A model generated the notes under the pieces. It was not told the origin of the DNA. It saw only the letters and a list, made by a program, of their open reading frames with translations, and did not search any database. DNA of 64,000 nt from Ceratopteris richardii (taxonomy: Eukaryota > Streptophyta > Polypodiopsida > Polypodiales > Pteridaceae): assembly GCA_020310875.1 (NCBI GenBank), contig CM035416.1, positions 79,741,278-79,805,277 of the forward strand, given 5' to 3'. Shown piece after piece: positions 13,831-24,947 of this stretch (its first letter is position 1; the number at the start of each line of letters is the position of its first letter). Made by a program: the position numbers and the translations under genes.

Positions 13831-14063
13831 TGTTGGAGATAGACGTCTGCGGAAGCACGCGAACAGCACAAGGAAGAAGAAGAAGAAGCTTGGAGCACAA
13901 ACACACAGTACTGAATGTATTACTAGAGAATGTACAAAGATAAGTAGCCCATTAGGGCAATAGGCGTATATACAAGCCGGGGAAAAAAACCTCCTAAAGA
14001 GGGAAAAAAGTGCCCCGGCGGTCCTAGTGTGTTCACACACATCACTACCTAAATATATCAACA
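13831..14063 (-). repeat. Copia-B 5' LTR (233 bp)
   Basis: The terminal TG...CA ends (TGTTGATATA to CTCCAACA in the sense direction) match the other LTR. A TATA-like GTATATAC lies at about 13966-13973 on the minus strand and would drive the element's transcript. Confidence 0.95.
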
Positions 14064-14329
14064 AAACCCCTTAATGCTTAATAATAGAAGCCTATCATTC
14101 AAGTAGAAATCCTCCAGATGGAAGCATCACATGTACGATGTGATTCAATACTTTTTATTTGATTAGCTGCAAAAGTTAGTCAAGGTCTCCCCAAAGCAGC
14201 AGGAAATCTGTAAAATCTAGATATATAGAGCAATAGAGCAGTGCAAGTCTAAAATGATTTAAAAATTTGTGCATTTTCTAACTTATGATGTGAAGATCAA
14301 TAGTTCAACACTATCTCCTTACATGTAAA

Positions 14330-14931
14330 GGCAGAATCGTACGAAATTTGATGAGCATACTCAAGGTGCCGAAATCGTGAGCTGAGCTCGTTTCGGCCTC
14401 CGAATGCACTATCGAAGCACTTGTGCAAGTAATTTTGTCTTTTTGTGCCAAAGATATATACAGGTTTCGATTCGCTAATATAAGCGTCTCGAAGTCTGCT
14501 ACAGGATTAGCAGAAGTTGACAGGGTAGTTCTGTTCAACTTTTAGAGATACAGTCAATTTTTTGCATCAGGGTATTTTAGTTAGTGGTGCAACATGTATT
14601 GGTTGCAAAAGGATTGTGGAATATTGTGCAGGGTGTTGAAAAATGTCCTATTACACATGGAAACACAGTTGCTGAAGGTCATGCAGATGGCGTTGAAGAT
14701 GATGATATTCTTCATGTTCTTGTTCGTGTTCTGGTTCCTGCTGAAGCTACTGCGGAGCAAATTCGTTGGGATGGAAGAGATGCTTAGGCACATGCATTGA
14801 TAGCCTTGTCTCTCAAACGTTCCATTATTCCATTCACTCTTGCATACCAACTAAGGATGCTTGAGATACACTTACCACTTTATACCAGGCAAGAAATGAG
14901 GCTCGTGCTTTTTACCTCTTGTAGACGAACT
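14330..14931 (+). pseudogene. Inverted Copia-B-family fragment: 5' leader and gag start
   Basis: From about 14330 the sequence matches the Copia-B leader (TACGAAATTTGATGAGCATACTC, then the Copia gag start). It reads VLVAKGLWNIVQGVEKCPIT, AEQIRWDGRDA and ALIALSLKRSIIP in shifted frames, ending near LYQARNEAR. It lies on the plus strand, opposite to Copia-B, with its LTR missing and a deletion in the leader. It is probably the 5' part of the element whose 3' end is at 19027-20005. Confidence 0.8.
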
Positions 14932-16243
14932 TCTTGTTCTATTGTGCTCGAGGTGGGTTCTTTTTCCGAGTGTCGTATGCACTATGTGCTGCTTTACACA
15001 CTCGGTAGTCCCGTAGAAAATTAGACAGATCAATAGTTCACAAGGTAAATAAGTCACATAAGTCACGGCAAAAATAGAATACAAGCTCACAGACGCATAT
15101 CTCCATTAATGGAAGCATGGAAGTGTACAAGAAAGACCATTGAGGCGGACAAATAATCACTACACTCACTTCCCTGTGACTAGCTCACAACTACAATCAA
15201 ACTGGCTCTCAAATGCTAAAGGCTCTCACAGTATTGGAAGTATAACAACCTCTTCAAGCACTCAGTCTAGTTGACTTACTCTGCTTGTCCTCGGTGACAA
15301 GACCAGAGCCTCTTGTCCACTGAGCTGCTCCACAGAGGTTAGATGCCCTCTTCCAGTACCTTCACTTGTCTATGTCTTGTATATCTTCTTCTCTGTCTCG
15401 TACCTTACGTCTCTCGAATGTCGTATATCCTCCCTCTATCCAGTGTATCGAAGGGTTCCTTATATAGGCTTCTATCACGAGCGGTAACTCCACCACTCCT
15501 TTACTCCTCCACTCCTTCCACTTTTCGGGTACTCTGGCAAGTCTGGCACTTTGCACCCTGCCAAGTCCGGTATTCTATCACTTGCCAAGTTCGGTACTCT
15601 ACCACCCACTCTCTATCTCTTTTCTTTCCGCTTCATTCTCCCGGTAAGATCCAAAGGATGAATTGAGAGATAGGTCCCACCGGCAGTAAAAAGACCAATT
15701 TGCCAATTCGTCTTCCAAGCCGAATTTTAAAAAGATCTGTCCAGTTTGTAAGTGGATGAATACTAGAAAGATCAATTTTGTAAAAAGACAAAGACCAGTT
15801 TGTAAGTGGACGAAGACCAATTTTGTAAAAAGACCAAGACCAGTTTGTAAGTGGACGAAGACCAATTTTGTAAAAAGAACAATTGCTGGAATGACTTCTT
15901 CTTTATACTATACTATATGCTAGTCCGATTCACAAGATACTTTTCCAAGACTAGTCTCCTCCATTTTCAGCTATATAGGTTGCCTGCCACTACTTCACTC
16001 TCCATCTCGGAGAGTGCTTCAATCTGAAGTGCTGCCATAATGTGAAGTGCTGCTGCTTTTGTGAAAATTACATATACAATGTTATCAAGAACAACAATAA
16101 ATGATCAGAAATCAAAATGATTACAACTTTGCCATATAGGCTGTCCATGTCTGTATACAAAATATGACCAATACATTACTGCTATCATCACTAATCATCT
16201 AAATAGTAAAGAACTACTGACGGTGCTTCTAAATAGTAAAGAA
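14932..16243. other. Unassigned interval with short tandem repeats
   Basis: This is the first part of the sequence that separates the two Copia fragments. No convincing coding sequence was seen. Between about 15735 and 15890 a unit of about 45 bp (GACCAGTTTGTAAGTGGACG then AAGACCAATTTTGTAAAAA) is repeated two to three times with variants. A TC-rich, LTR-like stretch occupies about 15290-15660. Confidence 0.5.
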
Positions 16244-18207
16244 CTACTCATGGTCTGGTGAAGTCCTAGGTGGGAGGTAGGAAGGCCCCCACTGATGATG
16301 GCTTCCCTGAAGAAGATGGCTTCTCCAAAAATACTTCTCCAGCCATAACATGCAAAGCCCTTGCCTTCTCGAACTTGTTCCTGTAGATTTGGATGCTCGC
16401 AATTCTTTATTTTCCTTCTTCAATTCTTCACATAGCTTCTCCTGATGTGCTTTTTTATGTGCTTCTTCTAAGTGGTCCATACGATCTCGAAGTTTCTTGA
16501 TTGTACCTGATAAGAGAAGCTAGCAAGGTGTGCATGGTAGTGGCATTAGTGTGGTGTCGGTGTAAGGCCGCTAGCTTCGAATCCAAGGAAGAGCTCTCTT
16601 CTTCACATAATTCAAGCATATGCTCCAGTGTATCAGCTACAGCACTAAAAGGTGCGGAAGAAGCTTCTATGGAAGGAATATTGTGTGCGGGGGTTGGTTG
16701 GAGAGAGGTGATGATGGAAGGTGGATTATATGGAATCGGGATTGAGAGGGAAGGAGGAGCTGGTGCTTTAAGAGGTGGTGTGGGAGCAACAGGGTGATTG
16801 GGAATCGGGGCTGGAAAAGGTAGATGTGGTGGCGAGTAGTTAGGTGAAGGGATTGATGGAGATGGAGGGCTTGGTACGGATTCACACACATGATGCATAG
16901 GTTGTGAAGTAGGTGATGTCGTTGTGGTTGTGGAAATTAAAGTATGTGAAGGTATAGTAGAGGCAGTGGGGTGAGATGGTATGGGTATGACAATGGATGT
17001 AGTGGATGGAATGGGTGTGACAATGGATGCAGTGGATGGAATGGGTGTGACAATGGATGGAGTGGGTGGGCTAGTGGTAGGAGTGGTTGTACGAGAGTTG
17101 GGGGAGGGGGAGGGAGCATGTGTCTTTGAGGGAGTGTGTGGAGGGAAAGAGAGTTTCTTATCGCTTTTAGGCCTTGCACACCCTTGTTGGGATATAGGAA
17201 GGCTGTCGAGAGAAGCCCTCGAATCTGTGACTATTTTAGCCCTCTTCTTGCTGAATGGCTGAAGCTTGGATCTAAGCACATAACTTGACCTTTTGGATGG
17301 CCCTCACTTAGTGGATTTGCTGGATTGGCCGATGGTAGGGAGGTGATATTTGGATGCAAGGCAGGTAGAGTTCTCAGCAATGTGAATATGCATGGTGAAA
17401 AAACATGGAAAGTAGATGCCCCCTGATTGGATGTTGCTACAAAACATTTCCTCTTGTCTATGACTGAATGCCAAAGAAGCTCATGGTATGGAAAAGACTT
17501 GGAATATAGCATGCACATCAGCCCATCACACATAAATAAGTTGGTAAAGGTAAGCTTGCCTTTCGTACTTCTAGGGAGGAAATAGAATTTGAATGCATGC
17601 AGGAGGATGGTTGTGGCATAAGCTACTCATTTTTCATCAAAAGCAGCCTTACATTTGGTGAGTAACTCTCCTTCAGGTATTCCGGAGTAGGTGCATGCAG
17701 GTGCGAGGAGTGTAGGTGTGTGAGCTCCCATAGCTAGCTCAATGATCCCAAGAGAAAGCTTAAATCGAGGGAAATGCTTGAAGAAATCGATCAGCTTTGT
17801 GTAGTCAGGTTCGTCTGAGAGAGGTACTTTTGAGAACACGTGGAGGCCCATATTAGTCAATTGTTCAGGAGAGAACAAGTGGGAAAGCCTTTCTCGTTCA
17901 GTTGGAAGTTCTGAGTGTGCCTCAATGAATAATTTTTTGTTGCAGATTGACTATCGTGGGAGTTTTGCGAGAATTCGCTTGTTCTTTGTGAAACTGAGAT
18001 AGATTGAAGGGATTCGGATGGCACAAATTCAAACCCTTGGTTGTCAGTGGAATCTTCATCTTCATCCATCTCTCGGCTTTCATCTTCCCTGTGCTCATTG
18101 GAATTGTTAGGTAGCAATATTTTAGCCCCCCCCCCCATCTTTATCTTATCTGCCACGTTCGGTTGTGGTGAAGATTGAGGTACTATGGGAGGTGTGTTAT
18201 CCGCCAT
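16244..18207 (-). pseudogene. Decayed ORF with Pro/Ser/Thr-rich middle and coiled coil, retrotransposon accessory type
   Basis: Minus-strand frames in sequence are 18207-17857, 17878-17627, 17533-17231, 17279-16455 and 16480-16244. The text starts MADNTPPIVPQSSPQ, passes through an acidic stretch, then a globular stretch (MGLHVFSKVPLSDEPDYTKL). A long P/S/T-rich segment follows, with repeats of IVTPIPSTAS. It ends in charged heptad-like text (EEAHKKAHQEKLCEELKKEN). The order (globular, P/T-rich, coiled coil) parallels the 1408-codon ORF at 43311-47537, so it may be the accessory ORF of a related, decayed element. Sequence identity between the two is low by eye; the link is inference. Confidence 0.5.
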
Positions 18208-19026
18208 AAGGACTATTTATGTATGAGGCGATATGTCCAGCCCAGACTACACTAATTTAGAGAGGCTACAGCTCGCAGATATAGAGAGTTGGCTCGATTG
18301 TTGCACGGTTGTGGGATGTGTCGGGCCTAGAACTTCTTCTCAATCACTAAGCTTGGAAAGTGGGTTCAGCCGAGCGGCTACTTTACATGGACGATAGGCC
18401 GAGGGACTGGGGTCTTCAGCTTCGCGCTTTACTACAGCGATTAAGAGAGATGGAGAGATCACTGCAAGGTTGTGAGGGACTGGAGTCTTCAGCTTCGCGC
18501 TTTACTACAGCGATAGAGAGAGATGGAGAGATCACTCCACAGTTGTGAGATATGTCCGGCCTGGAACTTCTTGTCTTGCAGGACAATATACAGTAGGTTA
18601 TTTGTGGGGGGCTTATTGTTCACAACGGAGGAGAACGATTTATGGCCTTCTTTCAGCACCTATGGCGAGGTTTTCGATGTGAGGAGGAGAAGGGTTTAGG
18701 GACTGCTTTCAGCAAGTATGGCGAGGCTTCCAATGTGAGGAGCATGTTAGACCGCGAAGCCGGGGGTCTCGGGGGTTCGGTATCGTTACCTTTCTCCCTG
18801 AGGCAAACGCAGAGATAGAGCGCGCTCGGCCAAGGCAAGCGACTTCCCCATAGCATAGTGTTCAAGGCATTAGACTCATAGAGCATACATCGGGGGTTCA
18901 AATCCTCAAGAGAGCATAGGCAAGTGAAGCCTATGGTTGTAATCCGAGAGAATGGGAGGGATACGAGTCGGGCAGCGAGGATGGGTTAGGATGCGTGGAG
19001 AAAGACCATGAGGATGGGTTAGGATG
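18208..19026. other. Unassigned interval with a direct duplication
   Basis: A block of about 70 bp starting GGGACTGG and including CTTCAGCTTCGCGCTTTACT occurs twice in tandem, at about 18401-18470 and 18477-18540. A second pair of similar phrases (TATGGCGAGG) lies near 18660-18730. No coding sequence was recognised. A tRNA-like segment lies at 18845-18905. Confidence 0.5.
18845..18905 (+). repeat. tRNA-like segment, possible SINE head or tRNA relic
   Basis: TAGCATAGTGTTCAAGGC resembles a pol III A box, and GGGGGTTCAAATCCTC about 40 bp later resembles a B box with a T-arm. The middle contains TTAGACTCATAGAGC, similar to an anticodon arm but with weak pairing. No complete acceptor stem was found. 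Confidence 0.35.
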
Positions 19027-20005
19027 AGTTGTTGGATGCTTGATTTACTTATGCATTACTTGGCCAGATATTCTGCTTGCTCTCTCACAGATTAGCAGAT
19101 TTATGTATTGCCCAGGAGTCAAGCATTGGCAAGCATTGGCAAGCAGTTAAGCGCATCTTTCGTTACTGGAGTGGTACCCGACTACTTGGATTGTTTCATC
19201 CCAAGGGGGGATCATTATCGCCAGATTTACATGCTTAATCTGACTCTGACTGGGCTGGTTTCTATGACACTCGTGTGTCCACTAGTGGTTTTTGCTTCAT
19301 GCTTGGTAGCTCATGTATATCTTGGTTGAGCAAGATGCAGCCTACTACGGCCACTTCCAGTTGTGAGGCTGAGTATAGGGAAGCTTTCACAACGACTGTT
19401 GAGTGTGTGTAGCTCGGATGCCTTATGGCTGATTTAGGTGTTGGTCAGTCTTCTGCCGCCACCATCTTCACTGACAATCAGAGGGCATTGGCAATTGTGA
19501 GGAACCCTGTGTTCCATTCTCGTACTAAGCACATTGAGTTGCATTATCATTATTATGTTAGGGAGAGGTTCTATGCTCGAGAGATGAGCTTGGCATATGT
19601 GCCGACGCTGGAGAACCTTACAGACCTTTTCATGAAGGCTCTGCCTAGGGAGAAGTTTGAAGCTTTCCGCAAAGCTTTGGGCTTACTTCCTTTTGTGGAT
19701 TGATTCCACATAGCTTGGCACTTCCTTATATATGAGTGCCAGCTCCTTGTTCACTGCATCACTCTGAGAAGGGATTTGTTGATATATTTAGGTAGTGATG
19801 TGTGTGAACACACTAGGATCGTTGGGGCTCTTTTTTCCCTCTTTAGGAGGTTTTTTTTCCGGCTTGTATATATACCTATTGCCCTAACGGGTTACTTATC
19901 TTTGTACATTCTAGAGGTAATACATTCAATATTGTGTGTTATGCTCCAAGCTTCTTCTTCTTCCTTGTGCTGTCTGCGTGCTTTCGCAGACCTCAAACTC
20001 CAACA
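19027..20005 (+). pseudogene. Inverted Copia-B-family fragment: RNase H and 3' LTR
   Basis: It starts in VVGCLIYLCIT of the Copia pol. It then passes through RFMYCPGVKHW and the RNase H (SEAEYREAF equivalent, then FTDNQRALAIVRNP, RTKHIELHYHYYVRE and FMKALPREKFEAF). It ends in a 229-bp LTR (19777-20005) matching the Copia-B LTRs. Frameshifts and stops show it is dead. The plus orientation is opposite to Copia-B. Confidence 0.88.
19777..20005 (+). repeat. Copia-B-family 3' LTR (229 bp)
   Basis: It begins TGTTGATATATTTAGG and ends CTCCAACA, the same ends as the LTRs at 8915-9145 and 13831-14063 read in the sense direction, but with many more differences. It is an older copy. Confidence 0.88.
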
Positions 20006-21151
20006 AGAGCAAGATGGCTCACTTTATAACCATGCAGAAGACGATAGAAGCTCCAAAGGTAGGGGAGCTATTTATCCAGCATGTCTTTAGAATCCAGATT
20101 GCATGGGTTGCCGACATCCATAGTTTTAGATAGGGATGTCAGATTCACAGGACACTTCTGGAAGTTTGTATTTGACAAACTAAAAGTGCCATTGAAAATG
20201 AGTAGTGGTGACCGACCATCCACAAACAGATGGTCTGACCAAGAGGGTCAATCAAATTATAGAGGACATGTTGAGGGCATATGTATCCGAGAGGCAAACA
20301 TATTCGGATAGTTACTTTCCACCAGTAGAATTTGCTTATGATAAGAGACCTCATAAAGTGACAGGAATGTCTCCTTTTGAGATGAGTTATGGCATGAATC
20401 CCATTGCTCCCAATACTATAGAAATGCCAAATAAATGTCATAATGATTCTCAGTTCCTAGCGAATCTCCAAGCAAAAATTTAGAAATAGCTAAAGCCAAG
20501 ATGTAGCAAGCAACTGATAGGGCAAAAGAATATGCTAATAGGAACAGATCTCCTAGAGTCTTACAGGAAGTGCCAACTAGATCTACTTCACTATCCATAG
20601 GGAAGTGTACTAACCTTTCACCAAGGTTTTGTGGATCTGGAAGATAGTTAAGAAGCTTCGTGATGTTGTTTACCGATTAGAGCTTCACTATCCATAGGGA
20701 AGTGTACTAACCTTTCACCAAGGTTTTTCTTCAAGTGCCAACTAGATCTACTTCACTATCCATAGGGAAGTGTACTAACCTTTCACCAAGGTTTTGTGGA
20801 TCTGGAAGATAGTTAAGAAGCTTCGTGATGTTGTTTACCGATTAGAGCTTCCTCCAAATCGAAGAGTCCATCCAGTGTTTCATGTCAATAAACTTAGAAA
20901 GTATAGTTCCAGTGAGGATAATCTAATAGAGGGTATTGTTTCTTTGTAGAAAAGTGATAACACAAATCATTCTCCAGATAAGATACTATATCGGAGACAA
21001 AAACGATTGAGAAATCGTGTCATCCAGGAGTATCTAGTAGCCTAAAGAATATTACCGCTTACCGATTTTACTTGGAATTTAAAAGCTCTAGTTCGTGAGT
21101 ACTTTCCCTCATTGATCATTGAGGACAATGATCTTTAGAAGGGGGAGAGAG
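20006..21151 (+). pseudogene. Ty3/Gypsy chromodomain-type pol 3' fragment: integrase and chromodomain
   Basis: It begins abruptly after the Copia LTR inside an integrase core (SKMAHFITMQKTIEAPKVG, then LDRDVRFTGHFWKF and DHPQTDGLTKRVNQ). It continues with FEMSYGMNP and a degenerate chromodomain (ILYRRQKRLRNRVIQEYL, then TDFTWN and IIEDNDL). This combination marks a plant chromovirus. The catalytic Asp segment is visible, but there are many stops and a nested duplication. The upstream pol is not in the window. Confidence 0.85.
20571..20852 (+). repeat. Nested tandem duplication inside the Gypsy fragment
   Basis: A block of about 119 bp (GTGCCAACTAGATCTACTTC to GATTAGAGCTT) occurs at about 20571-20689 and 20735-20852. 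A partial third copy of its first 45 bp (CTTCACTATCCATAGGGAAG) lies between them. The copies are nearly identical, so the event is later than the decay of the element. Confidence 0.88.
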
Positions 21152-21954
21152 TGTTAGACATTGGTCTACAGAGACCATTCCATGTGTGTGTGAGACAAGA
21201 ACTAATCATAGCCAAGGTCCTTAGCTCGCGGGGATATCCTAAGGTAATTAATGGTAATGGAGATGAGTGTTGCATGGTGGCCAGATGTCAGCACTAGATC
21301 ATAGAGATTTTAGAGAGTTTCTAATATTCTCAATTTTTGTTGGTTATGGCCTTGAAAGCAAAGGCTAGAGGTTCTATGTTCCGAAAACAAGTACAATCTT
21401 TCTCTCACACAATGCTTACATTGCTGAAAATCATATTCATAGCAAAAATTCTAGTCCCAAGTTTTATCAAGGAAGATAATTATGCATTTTTTGAAAGGAA
21501 TTTGGATTTAACATGCAACCATACAGTGGGTGTTCAACCTTCACGAAGTCCCACTCAATTATATAAAGACAAAGAAAAGGAGAAAGTTGTAACTACTCCT
21601 ACACATGCTGAACTTTATATGCCACTACAAACACAATCTTCACCGTCTCCCATTCCTTCTCAACTAATAGAAAAAGAACCAATTCAAGAAGTTGGGAAGT
21701 CTTCTTGAAGTAAAAAAGAAAGAGAGATTGCATCACTTTTTAAGAAGATTTTGCAAGAGAGTGACATCCAGAATCTCAAAGGAAGAAGAAGTAAAAAAGA
21801 TCAAGTTCATCAGGTAAATTATGAAAAAGTTTTTGATATTCATAATATTTTGACTCTTACTATAGTCATTGTTGTTTCCTAACGTGTAAGCTAATTTTTA
21901 GCTCACATTACTAACTTTGTTTCTTAAGTCTCTATTCCTGACGGGTTACTAACA
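21152..21954 (+). repeat. Putative chromovirus 3' LTR (about 803 bp)
   Basis: A purine tract GAAGGGGGAGAGAG directly precedes TGTTAGACATTGG. The proposed end is TTACTAACA, giving inverted ends TGTTAG...CTAACA. The preceding pol fragment ends where an LTR is expected. A 123-codon open frame inside (21337-21708) matches nothing I recognise. No second LTR is present to confirm it. Confidence 0.5.
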
Positions 21955-22989
21955 CTGTGTTGCAATCCAAAATTTTTTGTCCTCATTTCATGCCTAGAAA
22001 GCATACAATTGGGAATTGTCCATGTGAACTTCTACTTTCTGTAGCCTTCTCCTTGTCCAATGTATTTGTGCTTCAACGCCAGTTATGGAGCTTGCTGGCC
22101 TCGGAGTATCCAGAACTTGTTGGGTTGGGCAGTATCCGAGATGGTCAAGCTTTTCGTCAACAAAGAAATTGCTTTGTTTGTTCATTTAAGGCTTCATAAT
22201 AACAACTACCTCTATAGGCCCACTTGGAACCTCATCCAAAGGACCAATCTCTCACTTATTGTGGATGCACTAGACTTGGGACGCTGAGGCATTCTGTCTG
22301 CATAACTCATGAGCAATAACTTGAGAGATCAATGAAGGGAAGAGTAATATAATCCTTAATCTTTTAGTTATGAACTACAAAATTTTGTTAAAACGAGCAT
22401 CAGGGGGCATGCTTCCCCTTACCTTTTGATATATTGACCTCGCAATGTGCACCTTGTAATAATTTGGACTCAAAAACTCTTTTTATAATCAAGATGCCTG
22501 AAATTTGAAGGCTGAACCTATATTGAAAGTTTGCATGTACTGTATCACTCTAATTAGTACATCTATTAAACCAAAGAACAAGGCATCATGATTCATATCC
22601 AACATAACAACAAAATCATAAGTGAGATCAAAACCTCAATTGAATTGAATCTACAAAGTGTATGATGTATCATGTAGGCATGTTATAAGCATGCATCTAT
22701 CATTGTAAATTGTGATTCGTATGATCTATCATGCATGTAAAATTTGCACAGTAAACTTTGGATGTATCATGCATGTAATATTTGGACAGTAAACTTTGAA
22801 GTTTGCATATATCCTTATCATGAGGAGGAGGAGGTTATTGCAATATGGTATGATCATTGATGGTAGATGCATCAATCTATCACGATTCATTTCTTGATGG
22901 TACATCATATATATATATATATATTGTGTGTGTGTGTGTGTGCACGCGCGCACGTGCGTGTGTGTGTGTATATATATATATATGTGAAA
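21955..22989. other. Unassigned intronic interval with a mixed dinucleotide repeat
   Basis: No coding sequence was recognised. Near 22630-22800 short phrases such as GTATGATCTATCATGCATGTAA recur. A microsatellite of (AT)n, (GT)n, a CGCGCG core, (GT)n and (AT)n fills about 22905-22983. Confidence 0.6.
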
Positions 22990-24423
22990 GAAAGCAATGC
23001 AAGAGTAGATTGGTTCTATTCATAAAAATCAAACTTGGAAGCTTTGTGAGTTACTTGAAAGAAAAAAAGTTATTAGTGTCAAGTGGATATTCAAGATCAA
23101 AAGAAAAGTTGATGATACTATTGACAGGTCCAAAGCAAGGTTAGTTGTCAAAGGTTATGCATAAGAGAAAGATACTGACTATGATGAAACTTTTGCACCT
23201 ACTTCTAGGATGACCATAGTTAAGATGGTACTTTTTTTAGTTTCATCCCTTGGTTGGAAAGTGTACCATTTAGATATCAGGATGTCTACATTCAACAAAC
23301 AAAGGGTTTTGGAGAGAGATAAAGAACACCTTGTTTGTAAGCTAATCAAAGCTCTTTATGGTTTGAAGGAAACAACAAGAGCATGGTATGCAAAAATACA
23401 TTTGTATCTTATCTCCATTGGTTTTAAAAACTCAAAAGCATCTCCCACACTTTACGTTAAGTCAAAGGAAGATGTTTTGATCATAATCACCATTTATGTT
23501 GATGCCATGATCATGACAGTTCCAAGAGATTCACATTTATAGTTTTTTAAAGTCAAAACTTAAGAATGCCTTTGATGTTAATGATCTTGGTTCTCTACAT
23601 TATTAACTTGGCATTGAATTCATTCATAGGGAAAATTGTATATTCATGACATAACAAAAGTACATTGAGAAACTTTTAAAAAGGTTTAAAATGAATAGTT
23701 CAAAACCTATCCATACTCCAGTGGATGTTAATATTTTTTTTACAAGGAGAAGTAGATTTAGATCCTTTTGATGATACATTATATAGTCAAGTAGTTGATT
23801 GTTTGATTTATCTTTGCAATACAGGTTTTGATATACACTTTGTTGTGTCTCACACATCAAGGTTTGTGCATAAACTTCTTAATATTCATTGGGAACAAGT
23901 TTTCAGATATTTGAAGGCAACAAAGAATTATGCTATGGTATTTCTTAAGACACTATATTTTACACTTAAAGGATCTGAAATTTCTGATTGGACAAGTGAT
24001 AAAGACTCAAGAAGATCTGCACGTGACTATTGTTTCTTTGTTAGAGAATGCTTGATTTCATGGCATTCTAAGAAACATCCTACAATATCTACATCTTCAA
24101 GTGAAGCAAAGTATAGGGTTTCCTTTACAGCAACACTTGAGGTTATTTTGAATTATCTTGGTATTTATGTTCACTTACCTATACCAATATTTTTAGATAG
24201 TCAAAGTTCTATGGCTATAGCAAAGAACCCGGTTCATCATACAAAGACAAAGCATATTGAGCTTCACTATCACTATATTCGTGTGCATATAACTAAGAAG
24301 CACATTGAGCTTATCTATGTTCCTACAAATGAGGATATTGAAAATATTTTTACTAAAACATTATCAAGGGACAAACATCAAAAGTTATGCAAATTGTTGA
24401 ATCTTATCCTAAAGTGCATTTAA
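22990..24423 (+). pseudogene. Copia-C: decayed Copia pol (RT and RNase H)
   Basis: Fragments in several frames give the Copia RT (DYDETFAPTSRMTIVKMV, VYHLDIRMSTF, LIKALYGLKETTRAWYAK). The YVDD motif is altered to YVDA. RNase H follows (SSSEAKYRVSF, LDSQSSMAIAKNP, TKHIELHYHYIR, IENIFTKTLSRDKH). Frameshifts and stops are common up to 23725, after which RNase H is open for 232 codons. GGAGGGATT at the end fits a polypurine tract. It is related to the copy at 33375-34640, not to Copia-B. Confidence 0.88.
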
Positions 24424-24448
24424 GGAGGGATTTTTGGAAACAATGTCA

Positions 24449-24947
24449 AATTGTGCCCTAAACGATAATTTCAACAAACCCTAATTCCAAAATTTCACCG
24501 TTTCTCAGGATCGTACGATCAAAGATGGTCAAAACTTTATTATTGCATATTAGAGCTTCAAAAGAACTATCCATTGATATATAATACTCAACTATCTGAC
24601 ATTTAGATGCCCCTCATAATTAAAACCCTAATTTCAGGTTAAACTTTCTAAAAAACTCAAAAGATCTTTAATTCTAATCTATGGCTCAGATTTAATCTCT
24701 GAAAAAGTTGAGATCCAAGGTTAAAATTAAAGATCTTTGATCTTTTTAGAAAATTTGAATTGAAAATGAGATTTTAATTACGAGATGCTTTTGGATTTCA
24801 GATGGTTATATATCAAAGGATAGCTCTTCTGAACCTCTGCAAGAATAAGCAATGATAATTTTTTACCATCTTTGACTATACCATTCTTGAGAAATGGTGA
24901 AATTGTGGAATTAGGGTTCGTTGGAAATTAGGATTTAGGGCACAATT
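24449..24947. repeat. 499-bp near-palindrome (foldback or MITE-like)
   Basis: The left arm begins AATTGTGCCCTAAA and the right arm ends TTTAGGGCACAATT. Most of each arm (about 230 bp) pairs with the other: both contain AACCCTAATTCCA, AATTTCACC, TCAAAGATGGT, CTATCC.TTGATATATAA and AAAGATCTTTAATT in inverse order. The central loop is about 35 bp. No clear target duplication was seen. Many mismatches show it is not new. Confidence 0.9.

Larger units (their letters stand above)
8910..14068 (-). mobile_element. Copia-B: complete LTR retrotransposon with defective coding region
   Basis: LTRs are at 8915-9145 and 13831-14063, each with TG...CA ends. They are flanked by a perfect 5-bp duplication AAACC (8910-8914 and 14064-14068). 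On the minus strand the order is 5' LTR, tRNA-iMet-type primer site, gag with CCHC knuckle, protease, integrase, RT, RNase H, polypurine tract, 3' LTR. The LTRs differ by a 3-bp indel in an AAG run, a 1-bp indel in a G run and a base change near the centre, so the insertion is young. It sits in the giant intron in the sense orientation of the host gene. Confidence 0.95.
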
